A DNA stretch of 10,331 nucleotides from URNF01 sp045649855 (lineage in GTDB: Bacteria > Bacillota > Clostridia > Oscillospirales > Acutalibacteraceae), in NCBI GenBank assembly GCA_045649855.1, contig JAZRQN010000130.1, forward strand, positions 1 to 10,331, read 5' to 3'. Within the stretch, counting starts at the first letter, position 1, and each line of letters begins with the position of its first letter. The translations under genes were made by a program, and so were the position numbers. A model generated the notes under the pieces. That model did not search any database. It saw only the letters and a program-made list of their open reading frames with translations, and was not told where the DNA came from. This document shows positions 1 to 6,074 of this stretch, piece after piece.

Positions 1-1
1 C

Positions 2-1183
2 CGTATCCAGCAGGATGAGCAGGATGCGGTGCGCGGAAAAACGGTGATTCAGCGACACGGCGACAAGATTTTGGTGCAAAATCCGCCGATGCCGCCACTT
101 GATACGGAAGAACTGGACTGGGTGTATGCGTTGCCGTACGAACGCAACTATCACCCGTCGTATGAGTCTTTGGGCGGCGTACCCGGTATTGAAGAGGTCA
201 AGTTTTCCATTACCCATACCCGTGGTTGCTTCGGCGCTTGCAACTTCTGCTCGATTGCATTTCATCAGGGACGGCAGATTACCTGTCGCAGTGAACAATC
301 GGTGCTGGAAGAGGCGAGAAAACTCACCGAAATGCCCGATTTCAAAGGATACATCCACGATGTCGGCGGTCCGACCGCCAACTTCCGCCATCCGTCCTGC
401 GAAAAGCAGGCGAAAAGCGGTCTTTGCAAAGGCAAAAAATGCTTGGCACCTACCGTGTGTCCTGCGCTCAAAGCGGATCATACCGAGTATTTGACCATGT
501 TGCGCAAGTTGCGCGCGATTCCCGGTATTAAACGGGTGTTTATCCGTTCGGGTATCCGTTTTGACTATCTGCTTGCAGACCAAAACGATGCCTTTTTCAA
601 AGAGTTGGTAAAATATCACGTGAGCGGTCAGTTGAAAGTCGCGCCCGAACATTGTGCGACCCCCGTGTTGAATGCGATGGGAAAACCGAGCATTGCAACC
701 TATAAGAAATTCCAAAAACGGTTTTATGAACTCACTAAAAGTGCAGGCAAGAAACAGTACCTTGTACCGTATCTGATGTCCTCCCACCCGGGAAGCACGA
801 TGAAAGAAGCCATTGAACTGGCGGTATTTTTGAAAGAAGAGGGGTTGCATCCCGAACAGGTGCAGGATTTTTATCCCACCCCGGGTACGATTTCTACCTG
901 TATGTTCTATACGGGGTTGGATCCGTATACGCTCAAACCCATCTACGTGCCGCGCACTCCTGCGGAAAAGGCGGCACAGCGCGCACTGCTTCAATATTTC
1001 CGTCCCGAAAATAAAGCGGTGGTTTTGCGTGCACTCAAAGAAGCAGGGCGTTACGATCTCATCGGAACGGGAGCCAAATGTTTGGTAGCACCCGATAAAC
1101 AGCCCACGGTGAAATCACGAGGAGGGGCACATGGCCAATCGAAGCAGAAAAAGAAGATCAAATCCACAAACCGTCGTAAGTAG
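2..1183 (+). CDS. ygiQ: YgiQ-family radical SAM protein, C-terminal part (5' end outside window)
   Basis: The frame is open from base 2, so the gene starts upstream; 393 codons are visible and the GTG at 29 is internal. Positions 227-250 encode CFGACNFC, the CxxxCxxC motif that binds the 4Fe-4S cluster and S-adenosylmethionine in radical SAM enzymes. It is followed by the family's GGPTANF, RSGIRFDYLL, VAPEH and QVQDFYPTPG blocks, in the same order as E. coli YgiQ (UPF0313). A second cysteine set (HPSC, GLC, KKC, TVC) lies at about 398-460. Members usually run 600-750 residues, so about one third to one half is missing on the left. The exact reaction of YgiQ is not established to my knowledge. 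The C-terminus ends in a Lys/Arg-rich tail whose last 53 bases overlap the next gene in another frame, suggesting translational coupling. Family identification is secure; function is open. Confidence 0.95.
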   Translation, partial: RIQQDEQDAVRGKTVIQRHGDKILVQNPPMPPLDTEELDWVYALPYERNYHPSYESLGGVPGIEEVKFSITHTRGCFGACNFCSIAFHQGRQITCRSEQSVLEEARKLTEMPDFKGYIHDVGGPTANFRHPSCEKQAKSGLCKGKKCLAPTVCPALKADHTEYLTMLRKLRAIPGIKRVFIRSGIRFDYLLADQNDAFFKELVKYHVSGQLKVAPEHCATPVLNAMGKPSIATYKKFQKRFYELTKSAGKKQYLVPYLMSSHPGSTMKEAIELAVFLKEEGLHPEQVQDFYPTPGTISTCMFYTGLDPYTLKPIYVPRTPAEKAAQRALLQYFRPENKAVVLRALKEAGRYDLIGTGAKCLVAPDKQPTVKSRGGAHGQSKQKKKIKSTNRRK

Positions 1184-2063
1184 TTTCTTAAAACTCCCGC
1201 TGTGGCTGAAAATTGCCGTGATAGCGGCGTTGATAGCGGTAGTGGCGATCACGTATTTCAACCGACCGCAAGTAGTGATGCCGACGGGAGAACTGCACGT
1301 AACGATTTTAGACGTCGGAAACGCGGACTCTATTTTGTTGCAGACTGAACAGGCGACCATGCTGATCGATGCAGGCGAACGCGGAGACGGTGAAACGGTG
1401 CTGGATGCTTTGCGTGAGCGCGGCATTACGACGTTGGATCACGTGATCGCAACCCACGCGGACAGCGACCATATCGGCGGTATGCAAACGGTGCTGGAAG
1501 GGGTAACGGTCAAAAACTATATTATGGCGTTTATGCCGACACGGCATACACCGACCACCCAAACCTATGAAAACGTGATAGAAACGGTGGATCGGTTGGA
1601 TATTCCGCTGACCGAGGCTGTGGTCGGACACAGTTTTATGTTGGGCGAGGCAACGGTAGAGATCATAGGTCCTGTTCACGATTTTGAAGAAAACAACGAC
1701 CAGTCGGTCGTGTGTAAGGTTACGTTTGGCGAAAAGACGTTTTTGTTTATGGGCGATGCTGAAAAGGACGCGGAGAGCGCGTTGTTGGCGACGCCGACCG
1801 ATTTGTCCGCTGATGTGCTGAAAGTGTCCCATCACGGCAGTGCAACGGGAACGAGTGCTGAGTTCCTCACGCGTGTCAATCCGCAGATAGCACTCATCAC
1901 CTGTGGTGCGGACAACAAATACGGACATCCGCACGAAGAAGTGTTGCAACGTCTGCAAACAGCGGATATTACTACATATCGGAGTGATGTGAACGGCATC
2001 ATTTCTCTGCGTTGCGACGGCAAAACGATCACCGTTACGCCCGAAAGGGGTGAAGCGGCGTGA
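1131..2063 (+). CDS. Membrane-anchored ComEC-type metallo-beta-lactamase-fold hydrolase
   Basis: A 310-residue protein that starts at an ATG 4-5 bases after a strong GAGGAGGGG ribosome site. Residues 1-24 are basic (SRKRRS), residues about 25-43 form one transmembrane helix, and the rest is an MBL-fold domain. The metal-site motif is HADSDH (residues 109-114), the HxDxDH form seen in the C-terminal domain of ComEC/Rec2 rather than the HxHxDH of classical lactamases. Other matching blocks are LDVGNADSILL (60-70), NDQSVV (189-194), FMGDAEKD (206-213), SHHGS (233-237) and GHPHEE (265-270). It has no ComEC channel domain, so it is a stand-alone enzyme. By the positive-inside rule the catalytic domain should face outward, although the helix could be a signal sequence. 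The substrate is unknown; nucleic acid or phosphodiester hydrolysis is inferred from the family. The next gene, a DUF3006 protein, overlaps its stop codon. Confidence 0.88.
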   Translation: MANRSRKRRSNPQTVVSSFLKLPLWLKIAVIAALIAVVAITYFNRPQVVMPTGELHVTILDVGNADSILLQTEQATMLIDAGERGDGETVLDALRERGITTLDHVIATHADSDHIGGMQTVLEGVTVKNYIMAFMPTRHTPTTQTYENVIETVDRLDIPLTEAVVGHSFMLGEATVEIIGPVHDFEENNDQSVVCKVTFGEKTFLFMGDAEKDAESALLATPTDLSADVLKVSHHGSATGTSAEFLTRVNPQIALITCGADNKYGHPHEEVLQRLQTADITTYRSDVNGIISLRCDGKTITVTPERGEAA

Positions 2064-2281
2064 TTTTTACTGTTGACCGTATCGAGAGTAATGTGGTATT
2101 ATTAGAAGACGAAAACGGCGACATCCTGTCGATGCCTGCCGATCGTTTGCCGCCTTGCCGTGCAGGGGACGTTCTCTGTGAGGCGGACGGTATGTATACG
2201 GTGGATGTCGAGAGAACAAACAGCAGACGGGATACCGTGTACGCATTAGAACAAAAACTCAGACGAAAATTCCAAAAATAG
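2060..2281 (+). CDS. DUF3006 domain small protein
   Basis: A 73-residue protein starting at GTG 2060, inside the GTGA overlap with the stop codon of the MBL gene. This is a classic arrangement for translational re-initiation, and GTGAAGCGGCGTG gives only a weak ribosome site. The sequence FTVDRIESNVVLLEDENGDILSMP followed by LPPCRAGDVL matches my memory of DUF3006: a short beta-rich domain with a VDRIEG..AVLE start and a motif near GDVL. The last 25 residues are basic and probably helical. There is no signal peptide or membrane segment, so it is predicted to be cytoplasmic. DUF3006 genes commonly sit beside, or are fused to, ComEC-like MBL proteins in Firmicutes, which fits here. Function is unknown; a partner or regulator of the upstream protein is an inference. 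Confidence 0.8.
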   Translation: MIFTVDRIESNVVLLEDENGDILSMPADRLPPCRAGDVLCEADGMYTVDVERTNSRRDTVYALEQKLRRKFQK

Positions 2282-2295
2282 GAAAGGGAAATAAT

Positions 2296-3513
2296 ATGTC
2301 TTTTAACATTGCAGTAGCACAATCCGGCGGTCCTACCGTCGCCATCAACGCATCTTTGGTCGGTGTGGTGCGCGAAGCGCGTCGCCACGCGGAAATCGAT
2401 ACCGTGTTCGGCTCGCCCAACGGTATTGAAGGGTTTATCAAAAATCGTTTGGTGAACCTCAACGAGCGTATGCCTGATGAAGAGTCTCTGGACCTGGTGC
2501 GTACGACGCCGTCCACCGTGCTTGGCTCCTGCCGTTATAAATTGCCGTCCGTGGAAGAAAACGAGACGGTGTACAAAGCGGTGCTCGATTGCTTGGAGAG
2601 CAACAATATCCGTGCATTTTTCTATATCGGCGGCAACGACTCGATGGACACGGTGATGAAACTGAGCCAATATTTTGCAAAGCTCGGCAAGGATATCCGT
2701 GTGATCGGTATTCCGAAAACCATCGATAACGACCTGTGCCATACCGATCATACTCCCGGTTTTGGCTCTGCGGCGAAATATCTCACCACCACGTTGCAGG
2801 AAATCGTGCGCGACAGTGCCGTGTACAGCGTGAGCGCCGTAACCATCGTGGAAATCATGGGCAGAAACGCAGGCTGGCTCACCGCTTCTTCCTGCTTGTT
2901 GCATCGCAACGGTGAAACCGCTCCGCATCTGATTTATCTGCCTGAAGCACCCTTTACCGTGCAGAAGTTCCTGGATGATATCCGCAAAATGCAAAAGACC
3001 CATCGTTCGGTCATCGTTGCGGTGTCCGAGGGTATTGAAATTCCCGAAGATGAAGCGGGCGGCAACTTCCGCTCGGGCGCTACCGATAACTTCGGTCATC
3101 GCTATCTGTCGGGTATTGGCAAATGCCTGGAAGAAATCGTGCGCAAAGAGATCGGGTGTAAGGTGCGTTCCATTGAGCTGAACGTGATGCAGCGTTGCGC
3201 TTCTCACATTGCATCGCTCACCGACTTGGATGAGGCGGAAGCGATCGGTGCTGCAGGTGTCAATGCGGCGCTGGAGGGTGTTACCGGTAAAATGATGTGC
3301 TTTGAACGCGTATCCAACGATCCGTACACCGTTACTTATACCACTGCGCCTGTAGACGAGGTGGCGAACCACGAAAAGAAATTCCCTGCCGAATGGATCA
3401 ACGAGGACGGCAACGGTATTCTGCCGCCTGCCGAGGATTACTTTCTGCCGTTGATTGCAGGCGAGAGTTATCCCAAAATGAAAAACGGTATGCCCGTACA
3501 TTTCATCCTGTAA
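2296..3513 (+). CDS. 6-phosphofructokinase, probably pyrophosphate-dependent
   Basis: A 405-residue PFK-family protein; the ATG follows GGAAAGGG with 7 bases between. It would phosphorylate fructose 6-phosphate in cytoplasmic glycolysis. Key blocks are QSGGPT at 9-14 (phosphoryl donor loop), GGNDSMDT at 112-119, PKTIDND at 140-146 with D144 as the expected catalytic base, and MGRNAGWL at 188-195 for the sugar phosphate. At the two positions that separate ATP from PPi enzymes (E. coli G104 and G124) it has D115 and K141. In the established view this pattern blocks ATP and favours PPi. The residue before D115 is Asn (N114) where E. coli has Asp103. PPi-dependent enzymes work in both directions, so it may serve glycolysis and gluconeogenesis. 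It is the last gene before a strong terminator and lies 14 bases after the DUF3006 gene, so it is probably the operon's end, though a private promoter cannot be excluded. Confidence 0.93.
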   Translation: MSFNIAVAQSGGPTVAINASLVGVVREARRHAEIDTVFGSPNGIEGFIKNRLVNLNERMPDEESLDLVRTTPSTVLGSCRYKLPSVEENETVYKAVLDCLESNNIRAFFYIGGNDSMDTVMKLSQYFAKLGKDIRVIGIPKTIDNDLCHTDHTPGFGSAAKYLTTTLQEIVRDSAVYSVSAVTIVEIMGRNAGWLTASSCLLHRNGETAPHLIYLPEAPFTVQKFLDDIRKMQKTHRSVIVAVSEGIEIPEDEAGGNFRSGATDNFGHRYLSGIGKCLEEIVRKEIGCKVRSIELNVMQRCASHIASLTDLDEAEAIGAAGVNAALEGVTGKMMCFERVSNDPYTVTYTTAPVDEVANHEKKFPAEWINEDGNGILPPAEDYFLPLIAGESYPKMKNGMPVHFIL

Positions 3514-3517
3514 TCCC

Positions 3518-3553
3518 AAAAGCGGAAAGGTCGCAGGACCTTTCCGCTTTTTT
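3518..3553 (+). terminator. Rho-independent terminator after the PFK gene
   Basis: A 12-bp perfect stem (AGCGGAAAGGTC at 3521-3532 pairing with GACCTTTCCGCT at 3537-3548), a GCAG tetraloop, and a T run at 3548-3553. It begins 4 bases after the PFK stop codon, is preceded by an A run that could extend the stem against the T tract, and closes the ygiQ-MBL-DUF3006-PFK operon. Confidence 0.93.
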
Positions 3554-3576
3554 GCTACCATTTATCACTAAACACA

Positions 3577-3610
3577 TTGACTTTTCAGCGGAGTTCATTT
3601 ACCATAAAAT
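3577..3610 (+). promoter_or_regulatory. Probable sigma-A promoter for the GH20 gene
   Basis: TTGACT (3577-3582, 5 of 6 to consensus) and TACCAT (3600-3605, 4 of 6) are separated by 17 bases. A better-looking TAAAAT at 3605-3610 lies 22 bases from the -35 box, too far for a normal promoter. The position between a terminator and an isolated gene makes a promoter necessary here; the exact -10 choice is uncertain. Confidence 0.55.
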
Positions 3611-3637
3611 ACAGAAAATGAAAACGAGGTGTTTGTT

Positions 3638-5254
3638 ATGACCGTTCCGTTTCGCCGTTTTGGCACGATGATTGACTGCTCTCGCAATGCTGTGATGAAT
3701 CTCCCTTCTCTCAAGAAATGGGTAGATATTCTGGCATCAATCGGCTACAATACCCTTTTGTTGTACACCGAAGAAACCTACGAGGTGGACAACCAGCCGT
3801 ATTTCGGACACCTGCGCGGCAGATATTCCCAAGCAGAACTGCGCGAACTGGATGCGTACGCCGCAGAGCGTGGGGTAGAGGTCATTCCTTGTATTCAAAC
3901 GCTGGCACATCTGAACGCGATATTTGAATGGCGTTGTTATCAAGATGTGCGCGATTGCAACGATATTTTACTTGCGGAATCGGACAAGACGTATGCACTG
4001 ATTGAAGATATGTTTGCATCCTTGTCCAAATGCTTCCGTTCCAAACAGGTCAATATCGGTATGGATGAAGCGCATATGATCGGCAGAGGTAAATATCAGG
4101 ATCTGCACGGCATGAAAGACCGTTCGCAGATTTTGGTGGACCATCTGGCAAAGGTAGGCGAAATCGCGAAAAAATACGGCTTGGAACTCACCATGTGGGG
4201 CGATATGTTCTTCCGTATGATCAGCGGCGGCGAATATTACGTGGATCACTTGGAAGTATCCGAGGATGTCAAGCGCAAGATTCCTGATAACGTACACCTG
4301 ATATACTGGGATTACTATTCCATTGATTACAACCGCTATGACCGCCAGATCAAAGCCCATAACGCGATCAAAGAGGAGTGTTGGTTCGCAGGTGGCCTGT
4401 GGACCTGGATCGGTTTTGCACCGCATAACGAGTATAGTATGAGTGCGACCAAAGCCGCGTTGCAAGCGTGTGTGGACAATGGTGTAAAGGATGTTTTCTT
4501 GACGCTGTGGGGTGATGACGGCGCTGAATGTTCGCGTTTTGCATTGTTGCCGTCTTTGTATTACTCTGCACAGATCGCACAAGGCATCACCGATATGGAT
4601 GCCATCAAAAAAGGCTTTGCAGAGCGCTTCCAAATTGCGTTTGACGACTTTATGCTGCTGGATTTGCCTGACACACCCGGGGATGTAAAGGGGAGAACCT
4701 TTAATCCTGAAAAATACCTGTTCTACAATGATTGCCTGATGGGTAAGATGGATTGCACCGTACGCGAGGGGGATGCCGCCTCGTATGCCGCTTGTGCAGA
4801 GCGTTTGCGTGCTGTGGAGAGCAATGCGGAATACGGATATCTGTTCAAAAACCTGCGTGCGTTGTGCGACGTGCTGGCGTTGAAGACCGATTTGGGCATT
4901 CGCACCCGTGCGGCGTATACGGCAGGTGATACGGCGGCTTTGTCTGCGTTTGCGGATGAGTTTGAAGAGGTTGCCCGTCGCGTGGATGCGTTTTACGACA
5001 CGTTCCGTACGCAGTGGATGACCGAAAATAAACCGCACGGCTTCGATATACAGGATATTCGTGTGGGCGGTCTTGCCAAACGTTTGCGGCATGGGGCCGA
5101 TCGTCTGCGGATGTACGCGGACGGAAAACTCGAACGTATAGAAGAATTGGAAGAACCCGTGCTTTCCATTTGGTGTGATCCCGATGCAAAAGCGGGACCC
5201 ACCTGCCACAACGACTGGGGTAAAATGGTGAGCGCGAACGTGGTTGTTTGGTAA
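3638..5254 (+). CDS. GH20 beta-N-acetylhexosaminidase, GH20C type
   Basis: A 538-residue glycoside hydrolase expected to remove terminal beta-linked GlcNAc or GalNAc. The whole length aligns, from memory, with the catalytic part of the pneumococcal GH20C enzyme: DCSRNAV at 13-19, PYFGHLRG at 54-61, VIPCIQTLAHL at 82-92, VNIGMDEAH at 138-146, MWGDMFF at 186-192, YWDYY at 223-227, GLWTWIGFAPHN at 253-264 and WGDDGAE at 291-297. The Asp143-Glu144 pair is the expected catalytic pair of GH20 substrate-assisted hydrolysis. No signal peptide or membrane segment is seen, so it probably acts in the cytoplasm on imported sugars. The ATG at 3638 lies 8 bases after ACGAGG; the in-frame GTG at 3629 overlaps that site and is less likely. 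It lacks the roughly 85-residue N-terminal domain that precedes the barrel in the pneumococcal enzyme. It has its own terminator and is probably monocistronic. Confidence 0.93.
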   Translation: MTVPFRRFGTMIDCSRNAVMNLPSLKKWVDILASIGYNTLLLYTEETYEVDNQPYFGHLRGRYSQAELRELDAYAAERGVEVIPCIQTLAHLNAIFEWRCYQDVRDCNDILLAESDKTYALIEDMFASLSKCFRSKQVNIGMDEAHMIGRGKYQDLHGMKDRSQILVDHLAKVGEIAKKYGLELTMWGDMFFRMISGGEYYVDHLEVSEDVKRKIPDNVHLIYWDYYSIDYNRYDRQIKAHNAIKEECWFAGGLWTWIGFAPHNEYSMSATKAALQACVDNGVKDVFLTLWGDDGAECSRFALLPSLYYSAQIAQGITDMDAIKKGFAERFQIAFDDFMLLDLPDTPGDVKGRTFNPEKYLFYNDCLMGKMDCTVREGDAASYAACAERLRAVESNAEYGYLFKNLRALCDVLALKTDLGIRTRAAYTAGDTAALSAFADEFEEVARRVDAFYDTFRTQWMTENKPHGFDIQDIRVGGLAKRLRHGADRLRMYADGKLERIEELEEPVLSIWCDPDAKAGPTCHNDWGKMVSANVVVW

Positions 5255-5260
5255 AAATCG

Positions 5261-5292
5261 GGACGGTGTCGTTGACACCGTCCTGTTTTTTT
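5261..5292 (+). terminator. Rho-independent terminator after the GH20 gene
   Basis: A 10-bp perfect stem (GGACGGTGTC at 5261-5270 with GACACCGTCC at 5274-5283) around a short GTT loop, then TG and a run of seven T (5286-5292). It starts 6 bases after the GH20 stop codon. Confidence 0.92.
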
Positions 5293-5323
5293 ATGTCTTT
5301 TCGTGAAAATTCGATGAACACAC

Positions 5324-5353
5324 TTTACAAGCCTTTTATTTGTATGGTACAAT
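5324..5353 (+). promoter_or_regulatory. Sigma-A promoter with extended -10
   Basis: TTTACA (5324-5329, 5 of 6) and TACAAT (5348-5353, 5 of 6) are 18 bases apart, and TGG directly before the -10 box makes an extended -10 element. The predicted start near 5360 leaves a leader of about 28 bases to the ATG at 5388. It should drive the hypothetical membrane protein and the foldase gene. Confidence 0.8.
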
Positions 5354-5387
5354 AATCTATCATAATGGGATGAAGGGATGGAATCGC

Positions 5388-6062
5388 ATGGCAAAAAAAT
5401 CCCGCAAAGAACAGGAACGGCAGGGAGAAGTCGTCAGTTCGATCTTGAACGACTCGCCGTTGACGGCGCAAGAACGTCGGGAACTGGAACTGCAGACCAA
5501 AGCTGATCTGAAAGCGGAACGCAAAGCGCAAAGACAGGAATTGAAGGCCGCCATGAAAGAAAGCCTGGGCATTACTAACGACCGCAAGCAAATGACTATC
5601 ATTTTGTTGGTGATGATCGCTTTCTTGGTGATCGTGGCGATTGTGCTGTCGGTAGGCGGTGCAGGCGTGGCCGGCAAGCAGCCGATGGAGGGCAGAACGT
5701 ACTACATCGATCAGACCGCTTTGCCGGAGCGGCAAGATGGCTATATCACCGCTTCGTTGAATGAAGTGTATTACACGCAAAACGGCGGCTTGATGGTGAA
5801 GATGACCTTAGCAAACGATAAGCCGTATACGCAGTGCCTCACCTACATCGGTGTGGATTTGTATAACGGTGATGATCAACTGATTGCATCCGGTGCAACC
5901 GACAACATCGCCAAAGACTACTTCATTACCGATGCCGGCAGCAATACTTACGAATTGTTTATCCCGAAAGAATATGTCAAGATCGCAGACGATTCGCTGG
6001 AAACACTGTGGATGGAGTTTACGGTTGAAAGCGAAAACCGCCATGCGGAAGACGGACAATAA
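5388..6062 (+). CDS. Hypothetical single-pass membrane protein with extracytoplasmic beta domain
   Basis: A 224-residue protein of unrecognised family. Residues 1-67 are highly charged, and about 25-60 are rich in Glu, Lys, Arg, Ala and Gln with a likely coiled coil. Residues about 69-90 form one transmembrane helix (IILLVMIAFLVIVAIVLSVGG). From about 97 the protein is a compact, probably outer domain of alternating beta-like segments (ITASLNEVYYTQNGGLMVKMTL, YIGVDLYNGDDQLIASG, FIPKEYVKI), reminiscent of Ig-like or SLAP-like sandwiches. I cannot assign it to a named family. ATG 5388 was chosen because AAGGGA lies 9 bases upstream; in-frame ATG 5370 and TTG 5340 lie in the promoter or leader and lack a ribosome site. 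The foldase gene follows after 12 bases from the same promoter, so a role in envelope protein export or folding is an inference from context only. Confidence 0.85.
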   Translation: MAKKSRKEQERQGEVVSSILNDSPLTAQERRELELQTKADLKAERKAQRQELKAAMKESLGITNDRKQMTIILLVMIAFLVIVAIVLSVGGAGVAGKQPMEGRTYYIDQTALPERQDGYITASLNEVYYTQNGGLMVKMTLANDKPYTQCLTYIGVDLYNGDDQLIASGATDNIAKDYFITDAGSNTYELFIPKEYVKIADDSLETLWMEFTVESENRHAEDGQ

Positions 6063-6074
6063 GGAGATGTAAAT

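Noticed and set aside
2035..3561. 508-codon open frame on the minus strand opposite the PFK gene
   Set aside because: Its codons are in exact register with the PFK codons, so it only requires that PFK avoids TTA, CTA and TCA, which the codon bias here does. It has no recognisable protein features.
3605..3610. TAAAAT as the -10 box of the GH20 promoter
   Set aside because: It is 22 bases from the TTGACT box; TACCAT at 17 bases is the more plausible partner, although weaker in sequence.
3619..3632. Half CcpA (cre) site, TGAAAACG, before the GH20 gene
   Set aside because: The first half fits the cre consensus, but the second half fails at its main positions. It also overlaps the ribosome site, so it is not enough for catabolite control.
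3968..5278. 436-codon minus-strand open frame opposite the GH20 gene
   Set aside because: Same register effect; it ends where the GH20 gene uses a TTA codon near 3966. The sense gene is clearly GH20.
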